Assembly: GCF_012726295.1 (NCBI RefSeq) | Contig: NZ_JABAOB010000011.1 | Location: 238,034-302,033 of the forward strand | DNA: 64,000 nt | DNA from: Chitinophaga sp. Ak27 | GTDB lineage: Bacteria > Bacteroidota > Bacteroidia > Chitinophagales > Chitinophagaceae | Reading direction: 5' to 3' | Shown: positions 1 to 9,910 of the stretch, piece by piece | Layout: the number at the start of each line of letters is the position of its first letter | How positions within the stretch are numbered: the first letter of the stretch is position 1 | Position numbers and translations under genes: made by a program | Notes under the pieces: model-generated | Seen by the model: the letters and a program-made list of their open reading frames with translations, nothing else | Told to the model about the DNA's origin: nothing | Database searches by the model: none

Positions 1-2728
1 CGGAGTGTATGCTCCGGTCTAGTACATCATTCCCATACATAAACTGCAGGTCTACAGTAAGCGACCAGGCCTTGTACTGGAAGGTATTCAGGAAGGTGCC
101 ATATCCATCGGGAATACCTTTCCCGATGATCACCCTGTCGAGGTCGTTGATGATGCCATCGCTGTTGATGTCTTTATATTTGATGTCGCCGGGCAGCATG
201 TTGTATTTCTTTGCTTCGTCTGCCTCTTTAGAGCCCCATGTTCCGAGGGTAACTCTTCCAAAGAAAGAGCCTACAGGTTCTCCTACACGTATCACCCCGT
301 TGCCCATGAGTATGTCGCCATTGGCCAGCGCCAGCACTTTATTTCTATTGACAGAAATATTGAAGGTGGTACTCCAGGAGAAATGGTCGGTTTGAATATT
401 GGTGGAGTTGATGCCAAACTCAATACCCTTGTTTTCCATACTTCCTACGTTGGAGAAAATTTTGTCGCGCCCCGTGGTATATGGTAGTGGCGCATCCAGC
501 AGCATACCATCTACTCTCCTGCGGTATAGATCGAGCTCCAGGTTTAGCCTGTTGGAAAATAAGCCCAGCTCCATTCCGAAATCTATCTGTTTTGTTTTCT
601 CCCACTGGAGGCCGGGATTGGCGATACGATCGATACCTACGCCGGAATTACGTGCGCCATTAAAGATGACGCTATAGTTGCCCAGGCCAGCCAATGCGCG
701 GTAGGCAGGAATTTCGGAGTTACCGGTGGCGCCGTAGCTGGCACGCAGTTTCAAATTTGAAATAGCGGCAATCCCTTTCATAAAGTTTTCTTCCGTTACT
801 CTCCAGGCGAGTGCAGCAGAGGGGAAGAAAGCAAACTGGTTATCCCGGCCAAACTTTGAAGAACCATCCATACGGCCGGTAAAGGTGACTAAATACCGGT
901 TGCGGAATCCATAGTTGATACGGCCAAAGTAAGAGTTGAGTCCATTGGCAGTGCCAACAGACGACGGCGGCTGAGGACTGGATCCGGCTCCGAGGTTATA
1001 GTACTTATAGTAAGAATCGGTAAATCCTTCCGTGCTGGCCTGGTTTTCAAAACGATCAATATGCTGCCAAGACACTCCTGCCATGGCATTGAGCGAATGT
1101 ACTTTTGCAAACTCGCGGGTGTAGGTCAGGTAGTTTTCAAACTGCCAGGAATTATAGCGGTTATTATTCACGGAGGCATTTCCATTATCAGAAATATATT
1201 GCATGCCTCTGGCAGCAAAATAATCCTCCCGTTGGTTAATGATATTAACGCCTACGGTAGATTTCAATTCCAACCCGGGCGCCAGGTGCACGTTGGCAAA
1301 CATATTACCCAGGAGGGTTTGCGTATGCAGGATAGAGATCCTGTCGGCTGCCACCCTTAAAGGGTTATCTCCTCCTTCCATACCGGGGTAATCACGATTG
1401 CTGGCCCAGCTGCCGTCGGCATACTTTACCGGGATAATAGGCAGTGCTTCCAATACCTGCCGCATCATGGTGATACCGCCGCCATCCAGTTGGTCTACCT
1501 GCTTCTCCCGCTGGTCCGTATAGCTCAGTGTGCCACCAATCTTTAGCCATTCCTTGATTTTACTATCAAATACTACGCGGCCGGCATACCGGTCTTGCCA
1601 GGACCCCCTGGCCAATCCATCCTGCGTGCGATAATTTAAAAACGCGCCTATACTTCTTTTCTCATCTCCGTCGGTAAATCCCAGCTGATGGTTTTGGGTA
1701 AAGGCCTTGCGGAAGGTTTCGTCCTGCCAGTCTGTGTCGTACAGCGGGTTTCCCTGCGCATCAAATAATTTTGGATTGGTGCGTTTTTTCCTGGGATCGG
1801 TATACTTGGTGCCTGTTGCCCATCCCACAGGATCATACTTCTGGGCATTGGCATAGGCCAGGTCTTCTACCGCCAAAAACTCTTTTGCATTGAGCAGTTC
1901 TAGTTTCCTTGGTAATACGCCGATGCTGAAATCCGGATCATAGGTAATTCTCCCGCCATTCGACGTGCCTCTTTTGGTGGTAACAAGGATAACGCCGTTC
2001 GCGCCGCGAGCACCGTAAATAGCAGTAGATGAGGCATCTTTCAATACTTCGATAGAAGCAATGTCGTTAGGATTGATATAGTCGATAGGCGTGCTCCCAT
2101 TTCGTAAATCCACCGGGTTCAGGATCACACCATCTATTACATACAGCGGGTTATTGGACACGCTGAGTGAGCTGGATCCACGGATACGTATATTGGTTCT
2201 ACCACCCGGACGTCCGGAATTGGATGATACGTTCACGCCCGTAACGCGGCCGGATAAGCTTTGGTTCAGGGAAGATGCCGGGCGCTCCTGCAATGTTTCT
2301 GCCTTCACCGTGCCAACGGCGCCGGTGAGGTCTGATTTTTTAGTGGTACCATATCCCACTACCACTACTTCATCAATTTTTTTCACTTGCGGTACCAACC
2401 TGATGACCATATCTGCAGCCGTTACCTTCACTTCCTGCGTGACATAGCCTATATAAGAAACGATCAACACCGCATCGTCGGGAAGCCCTTTAATGGCGAA
2501 GTGCCCGTCGCCGTCTGTTGTGGTGGCTTTTTCAACGTTCTTTACTTTAATGCTCACCCCCGGCACGCCTACGCCGTTCTCTTCCAACACTTTGCCATGC
2601 ACGTCTATGAGCAAGGGCGCTTTCGCATGCAGCTGGCTGGCTATTCCCAACAGCAGCGCCAGGGCGGTGTAAATAATTTTCTGGCGTAGCGCCATGATCT
2701 TGAAAGTTACCGTGGAAAACTGTCTCAT
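1..2728 (-). CDS. SusC/RagA-family TonB-linked outer membrane receptor, C-terminus outside window
   Basis: The frame stays open from an ATG at 2728 down to the left edge, giving about 909 codons. A hydrophobic export signal ending near SQLHA is followed by a carboxypeptidase-like regulatory domain (DVHGKVLEENG, then SYIGYVTQEV). Next come the TonB-box/plug hallmarks KIDEVVVVGYGTTKKSDLTG, NPLYVIDGV and KDASSTAIYGARGANG. These are the standard SusC landmarks. The protein should import an oligosaccharide or similar nutrient through the outer membrane, powered by TonB. Family members usually reach 1000-1100 residues, so only the last part of the barrel is missing. A SusD partner would be expected beyond the left edge. 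The substrate cannot be read from this sequence. Confidence 0.93.
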   Translation of the reverse strand, partial: MRQFSTVTFKIMALRQKIIYTALALLLGIASQLHAKAPLLIDVHGKVLEENGVGVPGVSIKVKNVEKATTTDGDGHFAIKGLPDDAVLIVSYIGYVTQEVKVTAADMVIRLVPQVKKIDEVVVVGYGTTKKSDLTGAVGTVKAETLQERPASSLNQSLSGRVTGVNVSSNSGRPGGRTNIRIRGSSSLSVSNNPLYVIDGVILNPVDLRNGSTPIDYINPNDIASIEVLKDASSTAIYGARGANGVILVTTKRGTSNGGRITYDPDFSIGVLPRKLELLNAKEFLAVEDLAYANAQKYDPVGWATGTKYTDPRKKRTNPKLFDAQGNPLYDTDWQDETFRKAFTQNHQLGFTDGDEKRSIGAFLNYRTQDGLARGSWQDRYAGRVVFDSKIKEWLKIGGTLSYTDQREKQVDQLDGGGITMMRQVLEALPIIPVKYADGSWASNRDYPGMEGGDNPLRVAADRISILHTQTLLGNMFANVHLAPGLELKSTVGVNIINQREDYFAARGMQYISDNGNASVNNNRYNSWQFENYLTYTREFAKVHSLNAMAGVSWQHIDRFENQASTEGFTDSYYKYYNLGAGSSPQPPSSVGTANGLNSYFGRINYGFRNRYLVTFTGRMDGSSKFGRDNQFAFFPSAALAWRVTEENFMKGIAAISNLKLRASYGATGNSEIPAYRALAGLGNYSVIFNGARNSGVGIDRIANPGLQWEKTKQIDFGMELGLFSNRLNLELDLYRRRVDGMLLDAPLPYTTGRDKIFSNVGSMENKGIEFGINSTNIQTDHFSWSTTFNISVNRNKVLALANGDILMGNGVIRVGEPVGSFFGRVTLGTWGSKEADEAKKYNMLPGDIKYKDINSDGIINDLDRVIIGKGIPDGYGTFLNTFQYKAWSLTVDLQFMYGNDVLDRSIHS

Positions 2729-2775
2729 AATAAAAAAATTAACAGGTGAAATTTTATTCCGGATACATGATTAAG

Positions 2776-2816
2776 AAGCGGTTGCTAAGGACAAAAAGGG
2801 CACGCAACGGTTGCTA
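2776..2816 (-). promoter_or_regulatory. Twin LacI-type operator-like repeats in the susC leader
   Basis: Read on the minus strand, two direct repeats share TAGCAACCG: TAGCAACCGTTGCG (2816-2803), which contains the odd palindrome GCAACnGTTGC, and TAGCAACCGCTT (2787-2776). They lie 48-88 bases upstream of the susC start, where a repressor could act. LacI-family operators are typically such CG-centred palindromes. The regulator is not in the window, so the assignment is inference. Confidence 0.35.
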
Positions 2817-3120
2817 CGCCGCTGAACAATAACACGTGTTAGTAAAAAATAAAGGAAGATGATTGCCCTGCCTATTCGTAAAAGGCCAGGAACTGCTACA
2901 GCGGATACTTACATCCCCCAGGGGCCGCCTATCCATTGTATAAAAAGTTAAATAAAGTTTTTTTTGGTTGACGACTACGTACCAGTGTTTCAATAATTAG
3001 ATATCCTAACAATATTAAATATCCTTACTAATATTTCCTTATAATATTTTCGCCAAATAAAATAGTAATTTACCCCGGGCCTGGTTACCTGCTTTATTAT
3101 ATCAGTGACCGGGGCGTTTG
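2817..3120. other. Intergenic region, no gene seen
   Basis: No plausible coding frame was found. It should hold the promoter of the susC gene, but no exact TAnnTTTG box was found on the minus strand. Positions 3003-3053 carry three imperfect A/T-rich repeats built on CCTtA followed by AATATT. Confidence 0.5.
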
Positions 3121-6100
3121 TTACTTCTTCTCCATGGGATGCTCTTTCAACAGCTCTCCGGGAGAATAAAAATCCTTCTTATGTTCTATGGCTTTTCTCA
3201 CTTGTTTTACTTTCTCAGGAGAAATAGCGGTGGCGGTATTTCCGAATGAATTCCTCACGTAGGTAAGTACGGCGGCAATTTCTTCATCCTTCAACAAGCT
3301 GCCGAAGGGTGTCATGGGCACTTGTCCCGGATATGTTTTGTTGTTGACTGTTATCGGTCCCATAATGCCTTTCATCACCAGCTTAATCAATCGTTCATCG
3401 CTTCCGGTTACCCATCCGGAGCCGGCAAGGGGTGGAAATCCGGAATCGGGAAGCCCTTTACCATCTGGTTGATGACAGGTCCTACAATATCCTTCAATGG
3501 AGTAGATCTTTTGTCCCTGGTTAAACAATGCCAGTTCAGTGCCTTTCAGTTTGGTATTGGCGCCTTCTTCTTTTTCATCTTTTACATTCTCCCCTTTTAA
3601 ATGTGCTTCGGCGGTTTCATATGCGTGGATCATCCACTCGTCTAACGGCATTTTTTTGGCGGCGGCTAAGATAGGAAGACCTTTTTCCCGGCCTATCCAT
3701 GAAGCGGCTACAATGGCCATCAGGCGTACACGGCTATTTTCGTCCTGTGCTGCCTTCATCAGTAAATCTGCCTGGTCTTTTACCTGGTGCCCGGTGTAGC
3801 GTACTACTTCCACGGCTGCGGCCCTGGCGTGATAGTCTTTGGCATTCAGTACTTGTTTTAAAAGATCCTGGTCTACCTTATCCAGTCCCCAGCTCACCCA
3901 AAGGCCTTCGAGCAGGTGGTGCTCATACCTGGGATCATTTTTGTCCAGGTTAGCCACCCAGGTTTTCAGTTTAGCCAATACGTCAGTAACATTGCGTCCT
4001 CTCAGCTCCCGCCGGGTTCTGTACCGGGTTCTGTATTCAGGTAGTTTAAGATTGTCCAACAGTTCGTCTATACTGGCGCCGGCGATATGTGCTGGTTTTA
4101 CCAGTGGTCTTACCGGATAAGTAATGCGGTATATTCTTCCATGCGAGTGGTCTCTCAGCGGGTCGCGGGCATTATGTTGCATGTGCCCGATCAAGATGTT
4201 ATGCCAGTCGATCACGTATAAAGAGCCATCGGGTGCAAACTCCAGGTCTACCGGCCGGAAATTGGGATCTTCACTTACCAGCAGATCCATGCGGTGATGA
4301 CTTTTATAGCCGGTGCCATCGTCCTGGAGCGTATGCTCTTTCGTTCCGAGGAAGCCGATGGTATTATTGATGAGAAAGTCGCCTTGCAGCGAGTCTGGAA
4401 AATGGCGGCTCGACACGAACTCCAGCCCGGAGGTGGGCCGTACTTTATGTTTTTCTTCAATCAGTTGTATCGATTTGTGGGTATGCTGGCCATATTTGGG
4501 CAGCACTGTTCCCGGAAGCATCCAACGCATATCGGGACTGGATGTTTCGGCAAAAAATGGCTGTCCCCAATCATCGAAGGCAATGCCCCATGGGTTGGGG
4601 ATCTGCAGTTGCGCCGTGCGCTCCAGCTTCCGCCGCCGGGGATCAAACCGGTAAAAACCGCCGTTAGATCCCCGGATAGTGCCGTAAGAAGTTTCCACAT
4701 GTGTATGCAGGAAAACGCCTTCACCCGAATAGATGGCGCCGGATGGATCGGCAGTAAAAGCGTGGCTGCTATGGTGGGTATCATGATCATCAAATCCGCT
4801 CAGCAGGATTTCTTCCTTATCTGCTTTATCGTCGCCATCGGTATCCACCAACAATTTAAGGTTGGTTCCCTGCGCCACATACACACCTTCCGGCGCAATT
4901 TCAAAGCCAATAGGCAAGTGCAGGCCCTGGGCGAAAATCGTTTCTTTATCCGCCTTTCCGTCGTTGTCGGTATCTTCCAGGATAATAATTTTATCATTGG
5001 GCTTGGCATCACCTGGTTTATAATGCGGGTAGCTTGGCATTACAGCTACCCATAATCTGCCTTTGTTATCGAACGACATCTGCATTGGCTTGGCGAGGGC
5101 AGGAAATTGTTCTTCTGAGGCAAACAGTTCCACCTTGTAGCCAGGCGGTACTTTCAGTTTATGGACCGCTTCCGCCCCAGTGAGATACCGGAGGCTCCCA
5201 TTTTTGGTATTCGCCGGGTTGTAGTTGGTTTTAACAGGCGGCAATACTTTGGTGTTTTTGTCGGCAGCTGTGATATCCATTTTCGTTCCTTTGGAAGCGG
5301 CCAGCCATACGGCAGTATCCCTGACAGCAGTCATTTCCCGGATCTTTTCTATTTCAGCGGGATAGTTATCGGGACCATAGGGATCATACCGGCGGCCAAA
5401 TACATGTACGCCATTGGGTATCTTGTAGTCATTGAGCCACATCCAGTTCTTTTCTTTTACGGCATCATGCACCAGCATCCGATTACTTTCCGCTTTGGGT
5501 GCTGCTTTGCCAAAAATCTGGTCCACTAAAAGAAGTCCGAGTTTTTTATAGCCCGCTTCGTTCAGCTGGGAGCCATCGATGGTTAAAGGTTCCTTCGTTT
5601 CTTTGTACCATTGCTGCGTAGGCGTAAAAGCATCGACAAACAAAACCTGGTTGGCTGCAGCTACTTTCTTCATGGCATCCGTATACAACGCCAGGTTTTC
5701 GTTTTCCTTGCCGCCGTCGGGGAGATCATATTTACCGGAGAGATCTTCGAATGCAATGGGTGACACCAGGACCAGTTGCGGGGCCGAGGCGCCATTATAT
5801 TTTTGTTTGAGCGTCCATTTTATAAACGCATCCAATTCTGCTTTGTAGTTGTCCAGTCCCTCTTTCCCTTCAAATGATTCGCTATAGCCGAAAAAGGCGA
5901 CAATAATATCGGTTTTAAGCCGGGTTAACCATTGATCAGGCATTTCAAAACGGCCCTGGCTGGGGTTATCCATAGCTGCGACTTCCTTTGCCAGTTCAGG
6001 GCGAAATTTTTCCGCCCCGGGAAATGCCCATGGCGTATTCCTGCCGGCATGTGGCCGGAAGCCAGGCGTTTCTCCCCCATCGCACATGTTGCGGATGAGC

Positions 6101-6315
6101 AGATGGTAGTCGGGATAACGCACATACAGCTCCGTTTCAAAATTATCGTAGTACGTCATTCGCGATCCCAGGTTGCCTCCGATCAGGGAGATATGTGTTC
6201 CTTCGGACACCTGAAGTGGCGCAGGTGCTTTGGACTTACAGGCATCCAGTATGATTATCACCAATAGGATGGGCATCAACGGTACGCGTGCACCGATTTT
6301 AAATACGCTGGGCAT
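3121..6315 (-). CDS. PVC-type haem-binding lipoprotein: pseudo-SGNH domain, beta-propeller, HEAT-like region, cytochrome c
   Basis: A lipoprotein signal ends at LDAC (C26). Residues 40-270 have an SGNH/GDSL-hydrolase layout, but the catalytic positions are changed: GGN at 46-48 replaces GDS, and DGSQ at 247-250 replaces the usual DxxH. Residues of about 380-760 resemble the membrane-bound dehydrogenase-like propeller (VPPGYKVELFASEEQFP, EFAPDGSLYVIDWHN). A HEAT-like helical stretch follows. A class I cytochrome c domain then carries CRTCH at 944-948, with PMTPFG as the likely Met ligand. It is probably anchored in the periplasm or outer membrane as an electron-transferring sugar oxidoreductase. 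It is the last gene of the minus-strand operon, 39 bases after the ThuA gene. The substrate is unknown. Confidence 0.85.
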   Translation of the reverse strand: MPSVFKIGARVPLMPILLVIIILDACKSKAPAPLQVSEGTHISLIGGNLGSRMTYYDNFETELYVRYPDYHLLIRNMCDGGETPGFRPHAGRNTPWAFPGAEKFRPELAKEVAAMDNPSQGRFEMPDQWLTRLKTDIIVAFFGYSESFEGKEGLDNYKAELDAFIKWTLKQKYNGASAPQLVLVSPIAFEDLSGKYDLPDGGKENENLALYTDAMKKVAAANQVLFVDAFTPTQQWYKETKEPLTIDGSQLNEAGYKKLGLLLVDQIFGKAAPKAESNRMLVHDAVKEKNWMWLNDYKIPNGVHVFGRRYDPYGPDNYPAEIEKIREMTAVRDTAVWLAASKGTKMDITAADKNTKVLPPVKTNYNPANTKNGSLRYLTGAEAVHKLKVPPGYKVELFASEEQFPALAKPMQMSFDNKGRLWVAVMPSYPHYKPGDAKPNDKIIILEDTDNDGKADKETIFAQGLHLPIGFEIAPEGVYVAQGTNLKLLVDTDGDDKADKEEILLSGFDDHDTHHSSHAFTADPSGAIYSGEGVFLHTHVETSYGTIRGSNGGFYRFDPRRRKLERTAQLQIPNPWGIAFDDWGQPFFAETSSPDMRWMLPGTVLPKYGQHTHKSIQLIEEKHKVRPTSGLEFVSSRHFPDSLQGDFLINNTIGFLGTKEHTLQDDGTGYKSHHRMDLLVSEDPNFRPVDLEFAPDGSLYVIDWHNILIGHMQHNARDPLRDHSHGRIYRITYPVRPLVKPAHIAGASIDELLDNLKLPEYRTRYRTRRELRGRNVTDVLAKLKTWVANLDKNDPRYEHHLLEGLWVSWGLDKVDQDLLKQVLNAKDYHARAAAVEVVRYTGHQVKDQADLLMKAAQDENSRVRLMAIVAASWIGREKGLPILAAAKKMPLDEWMIHAYETAEAHLKGENVKDEKEEGANTKLKGTELALFNQGQKIYSIEGYCRTCHQPDGKGLPDSGFPPLAGSGWVTGSDERLIKLVMKGIMGPITVNNKTYPGQVPMTPFGSLLKDEEIAAVLTYVRNSFGNTATAISPEKVKQVRKAIEHKKDFYSPGELLKEHPMEKK

Positions 6316-6354
6316 CTTAAATAATTTTTACGGGAATCAGGAAACGTTATCTGC

Positions 6355-7212
6355 TTATTTCGCCACTCGGTAAGGCACCTGTATATCGATTTTTCCTTTC
6401 CATTTTCGTGGTACTTTCAATCCCAGTTCATAGTGAATCGCATTGATCACCAATCGCTGGAAGGGCTCTTGCCTGAAGTCTTCCGGATGGCCCATAGTGG
6501 TCATAAACACGCGGCCGCCGAAGCTATTGGTACCTGTCCATGCCACGGGGTTTTCGATGGCGGCTTTATCCGGGTTCACGGCCTTTCCCATTAGCAACCA
6601 GGTGGAACCTTTTGTGGGGTAGTCTGGTAACACGCGGTATAGCCAGGAACGCACGTGAAAATTTTTAGCTACGCCTGTCAATATCGGGTTATGAGCCTGT
6701 TGGGGGATGATACTTACATCGGTGCTGCTCTCATGTCCGTAGTGCGTATGTTTAGCGGCGCCTCCCCAACCCGGAGGAGCGTTTAAGGCAAATTCTCCAA
6801 AGGCATTCCATTTCTCACTGGTATGTCCCTCCGGAAAGTGGAACGCATGGGTGCTAGTACGGAAGCCCATCACCGGCTTTCCGCTTTTCAGGTAAGCCTC
6901 AATATGGGCCAGCTGCTCCGGCGGCAATCTTCGCCAACGTAAAAAGAAGACGGCCAGGTCTGCTTGGGCCAGGGCTTCCAGGCCAGGAATATTTTCTTCA
7001 CTGTTATAATCCGGAGATGCTTTGAGTACGATGGTTTTCATGCCATAATCTTTTTCCAGCGCGGCAGCTATCAGCGGCAGCGTTTCCTCACTACTGTACT
7101 CATGATCACCGGTAACGAAAACCACCAGCGGCTGCTTCTTCGGCGAATACTGTGCAAATAGCAAACCGGTGGTAGTGATGATCAACAATAAACAAAGGCA
7201 AGTTTTTCTCAT
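6355..7212 (-). CDS. ThuA domain protein, exported
   Basis: A cleavable signal peptide (LCLLLIITTTGLLFAQ) precedes a ThuA-like, glutamine-amidotransferase-fold domain. Landmarks are VVFVTGDHEYSSEETLP near the start, then FFLRWRRLPPEQLAHIEAYL, the GHTSEKWNAFGEF region and GGRVFMTTMGHPEDF. ThuA-like proteins occur in carbohydrate-use operons (first noted with trehalose utilisation), but their reaction is not firmly known. In Bacteroidota and Planctomycetes they often neighbour PVC-type haem proteins, as here. The length of 285 residues is normal. The gene is co-transcribed with its neighbours, to judge from 39- and 56-base gaps. Its role is probably in periplasmic breakdown of the operon's substrate. 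Confidence 0.85.
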   Translation of the reverse strand: MRKTCLCLLLIITTTGLLFAQYSPKKQPLVVFVTGDHEYSSEETLPLIAAALEKDYGMKTIVLKASPDYNSEENIPGLEALAQADLAVFFLRWRRLPPEQLAHIEAYLKSGKPVMGFRTSTHAFHFPEGHTSEKWNAFGEFALNAPPGWGGAAKHTHYGHESSTDVSIIPQQAHNPILTGVAKNFHVRSWLYRVLPDYPTKGSTWLLMGKAVNPDKAAIENPVAWTGTNSFGGRVFMTTMGHPEDFRQEPFQRLVINAIHYELGLKVPRKWKGKIDIQVPYRVAK

Positions 7213-7268
7213 TATACAGCGTTTATTGGCTATAGTTTTTTGATACGATGGTCACCCCGTGTTGTTGG

Positions 7269-8216
7269 TTACAACGCGTGGCGATTATAGATGCTATTGG
7301 GATCGGGACTTTTTCCCGTGAGTGCAGCCACTACATTACTGATTGTGAGCTGGCAGATTTTTTTATAGGTGGCGATAGTAAGACTACCGGCATGCGGCGT
7401 AACGATGGCCCTTGGATGTTGTACCACCGGGAGCGACTGCTGGGGCGGTTCTTCCGGCAATACGTCGGCTGCATACCCACCAATTTTTTGCGTCTGCAAT
7501 ACTTGTAATAAAGCGATATGATCTACGAGGGCTCCCCTTGCCGTATTGATCAACCAGGCATTAGGTTTCATCAGGCCCAGTTGCTGCGCACCGATGATCC
7601 CATTGGTGTCGTTATTGAATGGCAAATGGAGACTCACGACGTCTGAGCGCTGCAACAGTTCGGCTACCTCAACCCGTTGGTAGGGCAGGTCATGTGCAGA
7701 TCGGCTCCAGTATACTACTTCCATTCCAAAGGCTACCCCAAGCCGGGCAACGCGCTGCCCAATATTGCCCATTCCCAGGATGCCAAGGGTTTTGCCGTTC
7801 AGTTCATCCCCGGCATATTGATTGCGCCAGTTCCAGTTGTTTTGCTTTACCTGGGCTACAGATTCATACATATTACGCATGCCCATCAACATCAGGCTCA
7901 GCGTGTGTTCTGCCATGGTGGCCGCATTACTGCCCGGCGCATTGATCACTAAAACTTTCCGTGCCGTGGCGGCAGCCACATCTACATTATCCAGCCCAAC
8001 GCCGCACCTGGCTACCACCTGCAATTGAGGGCAGGCATCCATCAGGGGTTTGTTGATCAAGCCTTTTCCCCGCGTGATGATCGCGTGGATGTCGTCGCTT
8101 TCCAGCGCTGCTTTCAGGCTTGCCTCATCGTAACCAGTGAATACATTTACAGCTGCCTGAAGCGCCATCAAGGCTTCCTCCGCAACTGTTTCCAGCAGCA
8201 ATACGTTTTTTCTCAT
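7269..8216 (-). CDS. D-isomer-specific 2-hydroxyacid dehydrogenase (PGDH-like)
   Basis: This 315-residue cytosolic enzyme has the split Rossmann layout of the D-2-hydroxyacid dehydrogenases. The NAD-binding loop is GILGMGNIGQRVA. Catalytic Arg sits in INTARGALVD, the Glu in VLPEEPP and the His in VTPHAGSL. It should interconvert a 2-hydroxyacid and a 2-ketoacid using NAD(P)H. Only three bases separate its start from the stop of the upstream VOC gene, so the two are translated from one message. With an enolase-superfamily dehydratase in the operon, a plausible role is reduction or oxidation of a keto-acid intermediate, but the substrate is not determined by the sequence. Confidence 0.9.
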   Translation of the reverse strand: MRKNVLLLETVAEEALMALQAAVNVFTGYDEASLKAALESDDIHAIITRGKGLINKPLMDACPQLQVVARCGVGLDNVDVAAATARKVLVINAPGSNAATMAEHTLSLMLMGMRNMYESVAQVKQNNWNWRNQYAGDELNGKTLGILGMGNIGQRVARLGVAFGMEVVYWSRSAHDLPYQRVEVAELLQRSDVVSLHLPFNNDTNGIIGAQQLGLMKPNAWLINTARGALVDHIALLQVLQTQKIGGYAADVLPEEPPQQSLPVVQHPRAIVTPHAGSLTIATYKKICQLTISNVVAALTGKSPDPNSIYNRHAL

Positions 8217-8219
8217 CTG

Positions 8220-8705
8220 TTATTTATGATATAAAGTAGCGTCATCGGATCTGTATCCCCTAAAATCGTTCCTGTTGGAAACATACAGTCCTTCTTCATA
8301 CAGCTCGTCTGCCAATATCCGGGGATCGATATCGTCGCCGGGTTTGGAAGAAATTTCCACCAGGTTGCCTGCAGGATCACGTACAAACATTTGCATAGCG
8401 CCATCAGGCAGTTTTCTCACCTTCCCCCAGGGATGAATATCAATCGCATTCAATTCCTTCATACGAAAGAAAATACTGTTGAAATCATCTACCTGTACGC
8501 AGATATGTCCGCGGAAGGAGGTCTTGTCTTCCCATTCGGAAATATGCAGTTGCTGCTCTTCATTAAATTTGAAAAACATCACCGGGTAATCAAATCTAAA
8601 GGCAGCCAGCGGCGTTAAGCCTAATTCATGCTGATAGAACGCTCCTGCTTTTTCCAGGTTGTCGACGATCAGTGTTACGTGGTTAATTTTAAGTGCTTTA
8701 GCCAT
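8220..8705 (-). CDS. VOC-family protein (glyoxalase/dioxygenase fold)
   Basis: This 161-residue protein has two paired beta-alpha-beta-beta-beta modules of the vicinal-oxygen-chelate fold. It begins KINHVTLIVDNLEKAGAFY and later has ICVQVDDFNSIFF and MFVRDPAGNLVEISS. Candidate metal ligands are the His in INHVT, the His in GHICV and the Glu in VEIS, the usual positions in this superfamily. It lies inside the sugar-acid operon, between the enolase-type enzyme and the 2-hydroxyacid dehydrogenase. VOC enzymes catalyse isomerisation, epimerisation or ring cleavage, so it may handle a pathway intermediate. The exact reaction cannot be called. Confidence 0.85.
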   Translation of the reverse strand: MAKALKINHVTLIVDNLEKAGAFYQHELGLTPLAAFRFDYPVMFFKFNEEQQLHISEWEDKTSFRGHICVQVDDFNSIFFRMKELNAIDIHPWGKVRKLPDGAMQMFVRDPAGNLVEISSKPGDDIDPRILADELYEEGLYVSNRNDFRGYRSDDATLYHK

Positions 8706-8735
8706 ACATCGTTATTTTCAGGTACCTCTTCTAAT

Positions 8736-9902
8736 CTAAACTTTCTGTGTAAACTCCCGTACAAAGTCCCAGTTGGGTGATACGCCTAATCCAGGCGTTG
8801 TGGGTGCTGCGATCAGGCCATTGGTCACTGTAATTTGCTCATTCACCAATTCATACATCATCGGGTTTCCACCCAGAGAAAACTCAATAATAGTAGCCGA
8901 AGGTGAGGCAAATGCTACATTCAGCCCTGCCATAAATGAAAATCCCGATCCCCAGCAGTGCGGCGCCAGCTCTAGTTGATGCACGCTGGCCAGGTGTGCT
9001 ACCCGTGCAGCCTCTGAAATACCGCCAATGATAGCTGCATCCGGCTGTATCACGTCGATGGCTCTTATATCCAACAGTTCCTTGATATCGAAACTGGTGT
9101 ATTCACTTTCACCTGCAGCGATAGGGATATGGGTCGACGCCCTCACTTCTGCCGTGCCTGTACGGTTATCGGGGCTGATGGGTTCTTCAAACCAATAAAG
9201 GTTGCAGTCCTGCACGCCGTAGCAAAATTGTTTTGCTTCCGGCACACTGAAAGTACCGTGTGCATCCGCCATCAGCTTAATGTCTGGTCCCAGGGCCGCT
9301 CTTGCTGCTTTTACCCTGTCTATGCTATTTTGTACGGTGTTATCCATTACGCCTACACGCATTTTAACGCCTCCAAAACCTTTCTCTACATATCCTTTTA
9401 ATTGTGCGCCGATATTGTTTGCATCCGCCCAGCCACCGCTGGCATAGGCCGGCATAGCGTCCCGGCAGGCGCCGCCCAGCAAATCCATTACCGGTACATT
9501 CAGCATTTTCCCTTTCAGATCCCACAAGGCAGTATCAATGCCGCTCATGGCAGATACGGTTAATCCTCTCCTGCCCAGCACCGGGAATTTGCGGCCTCTC
9601 GACAAGGCATAATGATCGCGTGTACCATTATACATTTCTTCCCAGAGACGGGTAATATCTTTCACACGTTTGCCTATTAAAGAAGGCTTCAATTCGTTTT
9701 CTATGCAATTGACAATAGAAGCACATACCCCTGAAGATCCCACCGCCGCTTTGGCTTCTCCAAATCCCTGGAGCCCATCTTCTGTGGTGATCACTACCAA
9801 TGTCATATCAAAATTTGCCAGTAAGCCATAGTCTGACGTATGTTGTTTTTCCTTTGGAACGGGACAGCGTAACCAAAATGCCTCTACATTAGCTATTTTC
9901 AT
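8736..9902 (-). CDS. Mandelate racemase/muconate lactonizing enzyme family protein
   Basis: This 388-residue enolase-superfamily enzyme has the capping domain (residues 1-130) and TIM-barrel motifs. The barrel contains VKMRVGV (catalytic Lys region), metal-ligand motifs LMADAHGTF and WFEEPISPDN, the IAAGESEYT motif, VIQPDAAIIGG (Asp of the His-Asp dyad) and APHCWGSGF (general-base His). A His-Asp dyad plus a KxR motif points to the mandelate racemase subgroup, which includes many sugar-acid dehydratases. Dehydration of an aldonate or aldarate to a 2-keto-3-deoxy acid is therefore the likely reaction. It is the second gene of the minus-strand operon, eight bases after the isomerase gene. Confidence 0.9.
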   Translation of the reverse strand: MKIANVEAFWLRCPVPKEKQHTSDYGLLANFDMTLVVITTEDGLQGFGEAKAAVGSSGVCASIVNCIENELKPSLIGKRVKDITRLWEEMYNGTRDHYALSRGRKFPVLGRRGLTVSAMSGIDTALWDLKGKMLNVPVMDLLGGACRDAMPAYASGGWADANNIGAQLKGYVEKGFGGVKMRVGVMDNTVQNSIDRVKAARAALGPDIKLMADAHGTFSVPEAKQFCYGVQDCNLYWFEEPISPDNRTGTAEVRASTHIPIAAGESEYTSFDIKELLDIRAIDVIQPDAAIIGGISEAARVAHLASVHQLELAPHCWGSGFSFMAGLNVAFASPSATIIEFSLGGNPMMYELVNEQITVTNGLIAAPTTPGLGVSPNWDFVREFTQKV

Positions 9903-9910
9903 CTGTTCTT

